In this document: positions 24,281 to 35,475 of the stretch, piece by piece
Layout: each line of letters starts with the position of its first letter
Position numbering within the stretch: the stretch's first letter is position 1
Assembly (NCBI GenBank): GCA_023614405.1
Contig: CM042685.1
Coordinates: 87,038,684-87,102,683 of the forward strand
Origin: Avena insularis
Lineage: Eukaryota > Streptophyta > Magnoliopsida > Poales > Poaceae
Direction of reading: 5' to 3'
DNA length: 64,000 nt
The notes under the pieces: generated by a model
What the model was told of the DNA's origin: nothing
What the model saw: only the letters and a program-made list of their open reading frames with translations
The model's database searches: none
Made by a program: the position numbers and the translations under genes

Positions 24281-25601
24281 TCTCGATGGTTAGACCGAAC
24301 GGCATGGGCGGGCGACGATGGCGACATGGCTACGGGCTGCTAGAGGCATGGCCGGCGGTGGCGATCGCTTGGTGGTCTCCTGGCGATGCTCTATGGCTTT
24401 AATGCGTTTGTAGGGGTGGTGTGGTCTGGTATGGAACACGCGACGCTCTGCGCGGCAGAGGAGGCGTCTTCGACGGCGAGCGGTGGCTGTGCGTCATGGG
24501 CGGTCTCCTGGGTCGGTGGTGATCGTGTATGCACGCGGTGAGGGCGGCGCGCAGTCTGTGGACTTCGGTCGAGGGTGGCGCTCTGGCGCATGCTTGGCAT
24601 GGTTGGCAGAGGCACGGGCGCGGCGTTCCTGGGTGCTCTGGTCAGTGTCTTCGAGGCAGGGCTGGTCGAGAGGGGGCGGTGAGGCATGGGCCCTTCCTAG
24701 CTTGCTGGCATGGCTAGTGCTTGGTTAATCCTAGCTTGCTGTTTCCTTCCTAGCTTCCTTCCTAGCTTGCTCACAGACAAGGTTGGCGTGGCTAGTTTCC
24801 TTCCTAGCTTGCTGTCTACACTGGGGTGGCAAGGGTGGCTTCGGCTGTTCACCATTGATTATATTGGCAAGCTCACAGTGGTGCTAGTGCTTGGTTAATC
24901 TTGCTAGATGATCTACTGAGATGGTTGTGAGCTAGATAGGGAACCAGTTAGGCTCAAAACACTGCACACTATAGTGTTTTGATTTTGTTTGATTTGTGTT
25001 TACCAAGTGTTTGATGAAATGGCCGCATGAATTCAAGTTTTGAATTTTGAAAAGATTTTTGGTGGGTGTGCTAGATTGGTGCTGGTGAGTCTGCAGATGC
25101 TTGGGTTTTGAAAGTTGAGCTTGTTTGAGTGGTTTTGAAAAAGTGGGATCTTCCCATATGATAAAGGTTCAATTTTGAATTGTCATTTAAACTATGTATT
25201 TGAAAGTTTCTTGATGATCACAAAGTGGGCCTTGATACCTTGTTATGAGTACAAGCAAGGGGTGCAAAGATCCAGAGAAGTTTCTGTTAGGTTCTGAAAG
25301 TTTGAGACAACCAAAGTAGGCATGGGAGTTAAATTGGTCAAAATGACCATTCCTTTATTTTATTTGTTTTGATTTAATTGTCTTTGGGAAAAGTGTGGGA
25401 AATGCTTTAGATGATGTTTATTTCACCTAAGAAACATTTTACAAGCAAGTAAACACACAAACAAGGTGGTTCAAAAGAATTTCAAATTCAATGCATATTC
25501 ATATGCATGCATTCATAACTTTATTTACAAAAGTTTTTGTTAACCCTAATTTTGATGCTTAGAGTTTGATGATCCAAGTTCAATATTTTTGGGATGTTAC
25601 A

Positions 25602-25614
25602 AACCTTCCCCCTT
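25602..25614 (-). promoter_or_regulatory. Polypurine tract, Gypsy
   Basis: Minus strand AAGGGGGAAGGTT immediately before the LTR start TGTAACATCCC. Confidence 0.85.
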
Positions 25615-25659
25615 GAACAAAATATCGTCCGGAGATCTGAAAAAGGACGAAAAGATTAC

Positions 25660-27318
25660 CTAGGATTTGAAGAGATCGGGAAACTCTGTCCTGAAGTGAT
25701 CTTCGCGCTCCCAGGTAGCTTCCTCTTCGGTGTGGTTGCTCCACTGAATCTTGAGAAACTTGATGCTTCGGGTTCGGGTAGTTAGAAAAGCTTCTTCCAA
25801 AATACGGATGGTTACTTCAGGATAGGTCAGGTCATCGTTGATCTCTATGGTCTGGTGGTCGATATTTTTGAACACTTCGGTCTTCTCGCGTACTTCGAAA
25901 CACTTGCGAAGTAATGAGATATGGAACACATTGTGCATGGCTGACATTTCTTCGGGTAGTTCCAATTGATACGATACTTCTCCTCGACGGTTCAGAATCT
26001 TGAAAGGTCCGATATATCTGGGGGCTAACTTTCCTTTGAGTTGGAAACGCTGCATTCCCTTCAATGGCGACACTTTCAGATAAACAAAATCTCCTATGTT
26101 GAAGGCGGGATCTCTATGTCTCTTGTCAGCATAACTATTTTGTCTGGATTGGGCTGTCTTGAGGTGCTCACGAATCTTGTGAACCTTCTCTTCTGCTTCT
26201 CGTAGGATGTCGGGTCCGAAGACCAGACTCTCTCCTACTTCCGACCAGTTCAAAGGGGTTTGACACTTCCGTCCATACATGAATTCAAAGGGGGCCATTT
26301 GCAAACTGGCTTGATAACTGTTGTTGTACGAACATTCTACAAACGGCAGACAGTCTTCCCACTTGGATCCATATTCTAACACACATTCTCTCAGCATATC
26401 TTCGAGTATTTGATTTACTCGCTCCGTTTGTCCATCGGTCTGAGGGTGATATGCGGTACTGAAATCTAAGCGGGTTCCTAAACCTTCTTGGACTTTCTTC
26501 CAGAATCTCGAGGTAAACTGAGTTCCTCGATCCGATACGATGTTCTTGGGGACTCCATGCAAACTAACGATTCTAGCGATGTATAACTCTGCTAGTTTCG
26601 AACTCTGATATGTGGTCTTGACGGGTAAGAAATGGGCGACTTTGGACAATCTGTCCACTATGACCTAGATAGAGTCATTTCCCCAACTAGAAGTAGACAG
26701 TCCAGTGATAAAGTCCATTCCTACAGAATCCCATTTCCATTCCAGAATCTCCAAGGATTGCAACAATCCAGCGGGTCTTTGATGTCCTGCCTTGACTCGC
26801 TGACATATATCACACTTGGCGATATAGCTTTCGATTTCTCTCTTCATCTTATGCCACCAAAATTGCTCTTTCAAATCTTGATACATCTTAGTTCCTCCGG
26901 GATGGATAGAATAAAGAGTATCATGAGCCTCCTTCAAGATAACTTCTTTCAACTCAGAATCTGATGGTATACAAAGGCATCCTTTGTACCACAAAACTCC
27001 TTCTTCGTCCTCGGTGAATCCGGGTAGTTTGCCTGTACCGATACGACGCTTGATTCCGTCAATACTAGCATTTCCCTTCTGCACCTTTTTAATCTGACTG
27101 ATCAAAGTGGGATGGAGTTCTATGCAAGCCAAAAATCTTTCACTTACTAATTCCATTCGAAAATCTTCCATCTCTTTGTGCAAACTTGGTTGCTCCTTCA
27201 AAATCATGGAGTTCAAGCGGCACGGCAATCGGCTAAGGGCATCTGCTACCACATTGGCTTTACCAGGGTGATAGTGAATGTCTAGGTCGTAATCGTTGAT
27301 TAGCTCAATCCATCTTCT
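25660..27318 (-). pseudogene. Gypsy integrase with chromodomain-like tail (broken)
   Basis: Would insert the element's cDNA into the host genome. The N-terminal zinc site is visible as H (EAHDT), H (SIHPGG) and C-x2-C (KCDIC). Catalytic residues follow: D in GMDFITGL, D in VSDRGTQF and E in DGQTERVN. The C-terminal part holds the GPF-like 'RYIGPFKIL' and 'MHNVFHISLLRK', then a chromodomain-like end with 'EEATWERE', as in Tekay-type chromoviruses; in known members this tail steers insertion to heterochromatin. Two in-frame TAG stops break it: at 26665-26667, where the family normally has W, and at 27319-27321, the boundary with RNase H. It ends in the usual stop at 25660, 46 bp before the polypurine tract. 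Confidence 0.9.
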
Positions 27319-28373
27319 CTACCTCATATTCAGCTCCTTATGAGTGAATATATACTTTAGGCTCTTGTGATCCGAATAAATCTCACAACGCTTTCCCATC
27401 AGGTAATTCCTCCATGTCTTCAGGGCTAGAACTACGGCTGCGAGTTCGAGGTCATGGGTTGGGTAATTTTTCTCATGTTGCTTCATTTGTCGAGATAGAT
27501 AAGATATAACTTTGCTTTCTTGCATTAGCACACATCCGAGACCGATCTTGGATGCATCACAATACACATCGAAGGGCTTCGTGATATCTGGCATGATCAA
27601 GATTGGGGCTGAAATCAATCTTCTCTTGAGTTCTTGAAAACTCGCTTCACATTTGTCGGTCCATTCAAACTTCTTGTCCTTCTTCAGCAATTGGGTCATG
27701 GATCTGGCGATACTAGAGAATCCTTCTACGAATTTGCGGTAATATCCCGCCAATTCGAGAAATGCACAAACTTGGGTTTGAGAGGTTGGGGCTTTCCAAT
27801 CTTCTACATCTTTCACTTTGGCAGGGTCAAAGGCAATTCCTCCAGCTGATACAATGTGACCGAGGAATCCTACCTCCTGTAACCAGAATTCACATTTGCT
27901 AAACTTTGCATACAGCTGATGCTCTCTAAGGGTTCCAAGAATGGTCCTTAGGTGTAGCTCATGTTCTTCTTCTGATTTGGAAAAAATCAGAATGTCATCG
28001 ATGAAAACAACGACAAACTTATCCAGGAAGTCCATAAAAATCTTATTCATGAGATTCATGAAATAATAGGGGCATTGGTTAGTCCGAAAGACATGACTGT
28101 ATACTCATACAATCCATATCTGGTGGTAAAGGCAGTCTTTGGAATATCCTCTGCACAAATTTTGAGTTGATGATAGCCAGTTCTAAGATCAATCTTAGAG
28201 AACACCTTGGCACCGGTCAACTGATCAAACAAATCTTCTATCTTGGGAAAGGGGTACTTGTTCTTGATGGTGACATCATTCAATTTCTGATAATCTGTAC
28301 ACAAACGGTTACCTCCATCCTTCTTGTCCACAAACAAGACAAGTGATCTCCATGGTGACGCACTTGGTTGAAT
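27319..28373 (-). pseudogene. Gypsy reverse transcriptase and RNase H (broken)
   Basis: Copies the element RNA into DNA. Visible RT motifs, in order: [34 protein letters not shown] and the catalytic FIDD (about 28002-27991). 'GFLGHIVS' and the RNase H motif 'FDVYCDAS' follow. Damage: a TAG at 28374-28376 just before the first motif; a one-base loss just after the 'NAP' motif (near 28070-28080), which puts the rest in another frame; and a TAG at 27319-27321 after 'KELNMR', where relatives have Q. Apart from these lesions the sequence is well preserved, which suggests moderate age. Confidence 0.9.
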
Positions 28374-29435
28374 CTATCCAATTTCCAGCATGGAATCCAG
28401 TTGCTTCTTCAGTTCTTCTAGTTTAGACGGGTTCATACTATAGGGTCTCTGGGCTATGGGTCCTGTTCCGGGGATTAGTTCGATGATAAACTCTATATCC
28501 CGATCTGGGGGCATACCGGGCAAAACATCTGGAAATACATCGGGGTATTCACAGACTATCCGGACTTGGTCAATGGTAGGTTGGGCTATACTCTTGTTGC
28601 ACTTGAATTGGCGAGGTAAGGTTTCACATATATGCTCGACTGATATTCCGGCTATACTGGTCATGGTTATGGCTTTCTTGGCACAGTCAATCAATCCTTT
28701 ATGTTTGGACATCCTATCCATTCCTAGTACTACTTCCAAACCTTTAGTTCCGAGTACTATCAGATTTGCATAAAAATCTATGCCATGGATTCGGATAGGG
28801 ACGGCTTTGCAAATTTGCCTAGCCTTAGTGGTTGATCCGGGAATTTGAACAATCATAACATGCTTCAGTTTGGTTGGTTGGATTTTAATAGTGCATGCAA
28901 ATTCTTCGGTGACAAATAAATACGATGCACCAGAATCAAACAACACTCTTGCAAGTACCGAATTAATAGAAAACATACCCAGCACGACGTCTGGCGCTTC
29001 CTGAGCTTCTTCAGCATGCATGAGAAAAAGACGGCCGTTGCGGGTTGAGTGAATTCCCTGGGGCAAATCTTCTTCCTGGCTGAACACGCTTTGAGCTGGG
29101 GCATTGGCATTGGGGGCTGTAGCATTCTTCTTGTTGGGGCACTCGTTGTAATAGTGGCCTTTATTTCCACAGTCATAACAAGTCACTTGCGACTTGTCCT
29201 TGGCTGCTACAGGCACATCATTGCTTCTAGTCCTAGGGGCAGTGTTGGTGTTTGCGGCAGCATTGTTGTTGTTGAATTTGGGTGGGGCACGATTGAAATT
29301 GCTAGCGTTGCCGGGGTTGTTGTGATTTCCTCCGGGACTAGGGTTTCCATGGTTGGGGTAGGTCGGATGGTTCATCGGGGGTCTGTTGGTTCTTGGGGCA
29401 AATCCTGGAGATTGATTGGGGTGATACTTTGGGCT
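28374..29435 (-). pseudogene. Gypsy nucleocapsid zinc knuckle and protease (broken)
   Basis: Continues gag in the same frame after the stop at 29436. An N- and P-rich linker leads to a complete CCHC knuckle, CYDCGNKGHYYNEC (about 29180-29139), which binds element RNA in relatives. The aspartic protease follows with the active-site motif FDSGAS (D near 28937). The segment ends in a TAG at 28374-28376, just where RT begins. Before the stops arose this was one continuous gag-pol frame. Confidence 0.9.
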
Positions 29436-30197
29436 CTAATGGGTTCCTGGTTGATGCATCATGCGACGCTTGCGGTTCTCATTGGCTTGGTTGATCTTTC
29501 CTTCCATCTGGATAGCTGAGTCGACAAGGGCTTCAATATCAGCAAAGGGGATATTGACTAACACAGTCTGCATATCGTCATGCAGACCATTCAGGAATCT
29601 TTCTTTCTTCTTGGCTTCGGTGTCGATCTCATCCGGGGCATACCTAGCTAATGACAAAAATTTGTCACAGTATTCCACTACAGTCATCCTTCCTTGCTTC
29701 AGCTCTCTGAACTCGTCTCTCATTCTCTTGATCAAACCGGGTGGCACATGGGTTCTGCTAAACTTGACCTTGAATTCTTCCCAGGTCATCATCTGGCCTC
29801 CGGTCATTGCGCGAACACTGTTCCACCATGCCCTGGCATCTCCTGCTAGATAGTGGGTGGCTAACCGAACTTTCTCGTTGGCTTCCAATCTGGCGACTTC
29901 TAGGTTATTTTCCATGGTTTGCAACCAATCATCAGCGTTTAGGGGTTCTTCTGACTTAGTGAAAACAGGTGGGTTGGTATTCTGGAAATTCTTGAGCTTA
30001 GATCCATGGTTGTCCTGATTTCCATGGCATTGGTTGTTGTGGGCTAGATGGGCTATCTGCTGAAGGGTGGCTAGGTTGGCTTGACGTTCCGCTCTTTCAG
30101 CTTCACGGTCAGAAGTCAACATTTGCAGGATCTGCAACATCGGGTCCAGGGATGAACCACTTCCTCCACGTGGCATCTGAAGATCGAGATGAATCAT
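29436..30197 (-). pseudogene. Gypsy Gag capsid region (truncated by stop)
   Basis: Structural protein of the virus-like particle. 253 codons, with the plant retrotransposon Gag signature: 'DDWLQTMENNLEVA', 'LATHYLAGDARAWWNSV', 'TWEEFKVKFSRTHVP', 'FRELKQGRMTVVEYCDKFLSLARYAP' and 'RFLNGLHDDMQ'. I kept the upstream ATG at 30197; a second M eight codons in is equally possible. The frame ends in TAG (29436-29438) shortly before the zinc knuckle and continues in frame behind it, so this is a nonsense mutation and not a natural end. Confidence 0.9.
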
Positions 30198-30407
30198 GAG
30201 AAAAGAGGGAAATTTCTAAGTTTTTGGGTCTTTGAGAAATTTTTAAAGTTTGACTCAGATTTTCTAGAAACTTGTTGTTTCATTCATTCATAGCACACGA
30301 TACAACACACACCACCACAAACAAAAATAGATGGTTTTAAGAACCATTCTGAGAACTACAATAAAGTGGGACCGAATACTACTCACTACGCTAGTGCTCA
30401 AGTGCTA

Positions 30408-31197
30408 CTACTCCTCGGAATCTGTGGCCTCATCATCCTCATCATCATCGATGAAGGCGAAGTCATCTTCATCGGTGAAGAAATCCATAGCCTGATCCTC
30501 CAGAAAATCATCGTCATCGCTGAGATAGGAGTAGGGGTCTCCACGAAGATCCTCTCTGGTATTCTCCCTTTCCTCCAACTTCATGTCTCTCTCGTGGATG
30601 GTCTCCTCCAAAGATAAGATGCGGTGGCGAAGGAGGGCAATGATGCGCTCCTTCTTGTCGAGCTGACAGCGGCGAGACTTGCTATCCTTTGCTAGCATGG
30701 CGATGGTTTGGTTCTACGTCTTGATGATGGCAGACTTGTGGTTGGAGTAGTCACGGTAGTTATCCAACTCCTGCTAACGATCGTACATCATGAAGCTAAG
30801 GTGGTCCAATTGAGTCTTCAGCTCAGGGTGGTATGGGGCTTCTAGTGGTTGTCCATTTGCATCACGCCTTGGGCAAAACTCAAAGCGAGTACCCTTGATC
30901 TGATTGATGCTCTGCCCACACAGACGGGAAAGAGCTTCCTGCATGGCCCTGGCAAGTCCATCGAGCCAGTTGTTCTCTCTTAAGGTAAACTGAATTCCTT
31001 CCGCAGTGGGAGGTTCAATCTTTCCTCTGATACTTGTAACAATTAGTCACTGCAGATCTTCTCCTCCTTGATCATTGAGCTGAGCTCAAGAACTTCGAGT
31101 GACGCTCCAGAAGTTCCGAAAGCTGGTCCAAATCCCTCTCAAAGATAAGGTCTCCTCCATTCCCCAACTGATAAAACTTGCTGTACTTCACGTCCAT
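30408..31197 (-). pseudogene. Extra ORF between primer-binding site and gag (ORF0), broken
   Basis: Starts at an ATG (31195-31197), 210 bp inside the primer-binding site, and ends at 30408, 210 bp before the gag start. It would encode about 263 residues. The frame is easily followed but damaged: a one-base frameshift near 31078, a TGA near 31046, and two TAGs between 30705 and 30785. Visible features are a leucine-rich N-terminal segment with 'LDQLSELLERH', a central 'RDYSNHKSAIIK' region, a predicted coiled coil ('RIIALLRHRILSLEETIHERD'), and a strongly acidic tail with 21 D/E among the last 39 residues. I recognise no domain. It has an independent start and lies in a different position from gag, so it is not a Gag extension. 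The function is unknown. Confidence 0.65.
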
Positions 31198-31406
31198 CTA
31201 TAAGAATATAGGATGAGTAAGTTAATAGAGTGATCAAGTGTGTCAAAATTTTATGTATTTTGCAAGAGTTTTTGAGGAACATGAATTTTCATGAAAGAAC
31301 AGAGGGGTAAGAATGAGAATAAGTTTTTGTAAATATTTGTTTTCTTTGGTTTTGAAACTAAGTTTTTGATTCAAACGTACAGTCTAACTATGGTATCCTA
31401 TGGTCA

Positions 31407-31423
31407 GGATGGCTCTGATATCA
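31407..31423 (-). promoter_or_regulatory. Primer-binding site, Gypsy
   Basis: Minus strand TGATATCAGAGCCATCC, three bases after the 5' LTR end; the same variant tRNA-Met-type site as in the LARD. Confidence 0.85.
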
Positions 31424-31426
31424 GCT

Positions 31427-34400
31427 TGTCAACACCCGGTTTTTTAAATCCCAGATGCCTGTTATGCCATACATCGCAATCCTAGGATTACCATTTTTGT
31501 GAGACATAACAGAATTGGATACCATAGTACATCATCCATTACAAACATACATAAGTTCTTACACAAATAGGGATCTCATGATCGAGTTCTTAATACAACA
31601 TCAAGAAGCGGAACACGTAATAATAACGGTAGCGTAGGCGAAGCTCCATCTTCGGGGTCACAGGCAATGCTGACGATGGGAGATGATCCTAGTTGTCGTA
31701 ACCTTCCTGGGTTCCATCCTCCAGGTACTCCTCTTCATAGTCTGGCCATGGGAATAGCCAGGGACAAAGCCATGAGTACTCTTTAAGTACTCGCAAAGTA
31801 ATACTAACAAGTGAGAGGGGTTTTTGATAATAGGACACTAGGCTCTAGGGTTGTTTTGCAAAAGCCAGATTTCTCTCTACTAAGTTTAGAAGAAACGAAT
31901 GCTAGTTGAAGTTTTATAACACCTAAATGGAAACTGGTATTTCATATCACAACCCTGTTGTGGTCAAGTCAAAGTCTCACTTTGTTTCATAAGTCATTTT
32001 GAAAAGTCTGATGGGGGAACATTATGGCCACTCCAACTGTCCATAACCGCAGACGCGGCTATTTGAATAGTTTGACACTCTACAGAGATTGTACACTTTC
32101 ACCACAACATTCGATACATCCGTCAGGAACAAATCCTGAATTCACCATACTCAGTATGCGGATAATCAATCCTAACCTTTCAATTACACGCCCTAGTATA
32201 AGCACCTCTCATGTGAGTTTGGCCTCCCAACCATGACCAACTGTCATCTTGGGTACTGCACAGGTGGACCATCTTCACAAGGCAGCCTCAGCTCAGACCC
32301 TGGCCGTGAGGGAACTAATACTAAGGTATATAAGTTTCCAGTCAAGCCCTACCCAATGTTTGGGTATTGTGGTTGTACGATAAAATTGGAATGGTATCGC
32401 ATCCAGACAACCATCAGTTTTATAAAGGTCTAAGGCTCATGCCTCAACATTTTCATCACCAAAATCATCAAGTGTTCGGAAACACATGTCCAAAACATTT
32501 CAATAGAATGATCCATCATTAAAAGGTTTTCATAACCATTTTTCCACCAAGTATTCCCATCTAAAGTTGATCAAGTTTTATGCTTAGCACTAGCATCTAT
32601 AGGTGGGGGTAAACATTAATGAGGGGTAGTAAACTAGTGGATTTTTAACTAAGTTCAATCTCATGCCTTAGTATGACATCAAGATTATCTAGCTTAGGCC
32701 AAATTTTATGTTCTTTATGCAACCTTCACATATATCTCTCTTGAATCTACAAGTCACTTAAGTAGACTCCAAGTAATAGCTTTGATAAAGAAATAAAATA
32801 GAAAGCTTGTAAGTAAAACTAGGGTTGGGTATCATCAAATATGTCCAACCAAGCATGTTTAGTGCATTGCATAGGTTATCCAACTTTCATAACTGCAAGT
32901 GTTAGCTTGCACATTCAACTAGTAGTATTAGGCTTGCATTAGTGTCAATATAAGCTTGCCTTGAGCAGAGCAGTGGTTGAAGTTCTCCACGGCTTCTTCT
33001 TCGTAGAATCCTCCTTCCTCCTCGTATCCTTGCTCGGTACTAGCGTCTATAATTAAATACGAGGTGCACAATCACCAAACAATATTTAACTACTTGCAAT
33101 CATCACACACAAGGGTCCTATAGATGATCTAACATCATCTCTAACCTTACAAGATTAAGGCTTGGTTTAATTCCTTTTATTTATGGAAAAGTAATTTCTA
33201 CTCATTACAAAACTACTTAAGATTTAATATTCTCCAAACCAAACATGGGATCATGTTGACACATGTCATCACCACATATTTTAGTCCATGGGAATATGAT
33301 TTAAGGTGGTGTCACAATTTAATAAGGTTTCACCCTTTTATTTTAATTAATTAAAGTGGCTAGAAATGCCTATGTAGCATTCTTTTCTTACTTGAACATT
33401 ATTTCTGTAAGTAAACCTATATGTTTTTATATATTCTGAAAGGTATGGTTAAATGTGATTTTTGAGAGTTGGAATCAACTCAAAAGCTATTATGTTTTAA
33501 ATTTGAAAAATATTTGAATGCAGAAAAGCTTCTGCCTTGTTAGTTTTACCATGTGTGATCTATAGATCCAAATGACTTGAATCCAACGGGATTGGATTCA
33601 GCATTCCCAGACCTTTCTAACAAAATTAGTTTCATTCAATTTGGTGCACCGAATCGACCTGGGTTGATTTTTGAAAATGGGTACAGAAGTGTGTTTGAAA
33701 TTAATGGGGAAAGGTTTAATTCAAATAACTGGGCTGCGCGGGAAAAGTTAACGGGCCGGCCTGCTAAGCGTAGCGCTTCCGCGGGCTGCTTAAGTGGATG
33801 TCCCCACTTGTCAGTGAGACAGGGGGTGCGAAGCGGTATGGGGCGATGGGAGTCGTTCGATTGGGTTCTAATCCAACGGCTAAGAGTCATCGTCGATGTT
33901 GGGCAACACCAGCGAGACAGAAACATAGTGCGGCTAGTGGGGGTTGCTGGGGGCTCACTGGGGTGTAGGCGAGGCTCGGCGAGGCGGGCGAAAGACGAAG
34001 TCGACGACGGCGAACTCAGGGGTGGTCGTGGCAGCTCCTGGGGTGGCCGAAATCGATGGCGCCCTTCTTCTCCAGAGGCGGCGGGCTCCAGTGAAATTCC
34101 GGCGATGCACGGCTCGCCTTGCAACGGGACTGAGGTGGGGTGGTTCTGGGTGAGAGAGGAGTGGAATGGTGTGAAGAATTCGAGCGGGGGAGTCCTCTAT
34201 TTATAGTCTCGACGGTGAGACCGAACGGCTTGGGCGGGCGACGGTGGCGACATGGCTACGGGCTTCTAGAGGCATGGCCGGCAGTGGCGATCGCTTGGTG
34301 GTCTCCTGGCGATGCTCTACGGCTTTAATGCGTTTATAGGGGCGGTGCGGTTTGGTCTGGAACACGTGACGCTCTGCGCGGCAGAGGCGGCGTCTTCGAC

Positions 34401-35470
34401 GGCGAGCGGTGGTTGTGCGTCAAGGGGCGGCGAACGGGTATGTCTAGCTATCTCCTGGGTCGGTGGTGATCATGTATGCACGCGGTGAGGGCGGCGCATG
34501 TTTGTGGTCTTTGGTCGAGGGTGGCGCTCTGGCGCATGCTTGGCACGGTTGGCAGAGGCACGGGCGCGGCGTTCCTGGGTGCTCTGGTCGGTGTCTTCGA
34601 GGCAGGGCTGGTCGAGAGGGGGCGGTGAGGCATGGGTGATCTCCCAGACAAGGTTGGCATGGCTAGTTTCCTTCCTAGCTTGTTGTCTACACTGGGGTGG
34701 CAAGGGTGGCTTCGGCTGTTCACCATTGATGATATTGGCAAGCTCACAGTGGTGCTAGTGCTTGGTTAATCTTGCTAGATGATCTACTGAGATGGTTGTG
34801 AGCTAGATAGGGAACCAGTTAGGCTCAAAACACTGCACACTATAGTGTTTTGATTTTGTTTGATTTGTCGCCAAGTGTTTGATGAAATGGCCGCATGAAT
34901 TCAAGTTTTGAATTTTGAAAAGATTTTTGGTGGGTGTGCTAGATTGGTGCTGGTGAGTCTGCAGATGCTTGGGTTTTGAAAGTTGAGCTTGTTTGATTGG
35001 TTTTTGAAAAAGTGGGATCTTCCCATATGATAAAGATTCAATTTTGAATTGTCATTTAAACTATGTATTTGAAAGTTTCTGGATGATCACAAAGTGGGCC
35101 TTGATACCTTGTTATGAGTACAATCAAGGGGTGCAAAGGTCCAGAGAAGTTTCTGTTAGGTTCAGAAAGTTTGAGACAGCCAAAGTAGGCATGGGAGTTA
35201 AATTGGTCAAAATGACCATTCCTTTATTTTATTTGTTTTGATTTACTTGTCTTTGGGAAAAGTGTGGGAAATGTTTTAGATGATGTTTATTTCACCTAAG
35301 AAACATTTTACAAGCAAGGAAACACAAAAACAAGGTGGTTCAAAAGAATTTCAAATTCAATGCATATTCATATGCATGCATTCATAACTTTATTTAGAAA
35401 AGTTTTTGTTAACCCTAATTTTGATGCTTAGAGTTTGATGATCCAAGTTCAATATTTTTGGGATGTTACA
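31427..35470 (-). mobile_element. Gypsy 5' LTR (right copy)
   Basis: 4044 bp, with TATA box CTATAAATAG at 34197-34206. It lacks both filler insertions of the partner LTR and so represents the ancestral form. Its U5 palindrome has one change (CTATTTGAATAG, 32059-32070). Downstream of the TATA box a minus-strand frame at 33636-34124 is open for 162 codons; see the finding on the leader ORF. Confidence 0.9.
34197..34206 (-). promoter_or_regulatory. TATA box, Gypsy 5' LTR
   Basis: Minus strand CTATAAATAG at the edge of the GC-rich leader; this is the copy that would drive the genomic transcript. Confidence 0.75.
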
Positions 35471-35475
35471 TGAGC
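35471..35475. other. Target-site duplication of the Gypsy, right copy (TGAGC)
   Basis: Exact repeat of 21478-21482; LARD sequence resumes directly after it. Confidence 0.9.

Larger units (their letters stand above)
21483..25601 (-). mobile_element. Gypsy 3' LTR (left copy)
   Basis: 4119 bp, TGTCAACACC...GATGTTACA on the plus strand. It is 75 bp longer than its partner, largely because of two patchwork insertions, at 21539-21574 and about 24690-24776. The GC-rich leader (about 23800-24720) lies on both sides of the TATA box at 24271-24280. The U5 palindrome CTATTCGAATAG is intact at 22134-22145. Confidence 0.9.
21483..35470 (-). mobile_element. Gypsy chromovirus (Tekay/Del-like), full length, inactive
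   Basis: 13988 bp with the perfect TSD TGAGC. Minus-strand order: 5' LTR (35470-31427), primer-binding site, an extra ORF, gag, zinc knuckle and protease, RT, RNase H, integrase with chromodomain-like tail, polypurine tract, 3' LTR (25601-21483). Protease-RT-RNase H-integrase order makes it Gypsy, and the C-terminal 'EEATWERE' motif points to a chromovirus of the Tekay/Del type. The coding region carries four in-frame stops and at least one frameshift, so it is dead. The LTRs differ at a few percent in the stretches that I compared by eye, and the 3' LTR carries two extra filler insertions. Confidence 0.9.
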
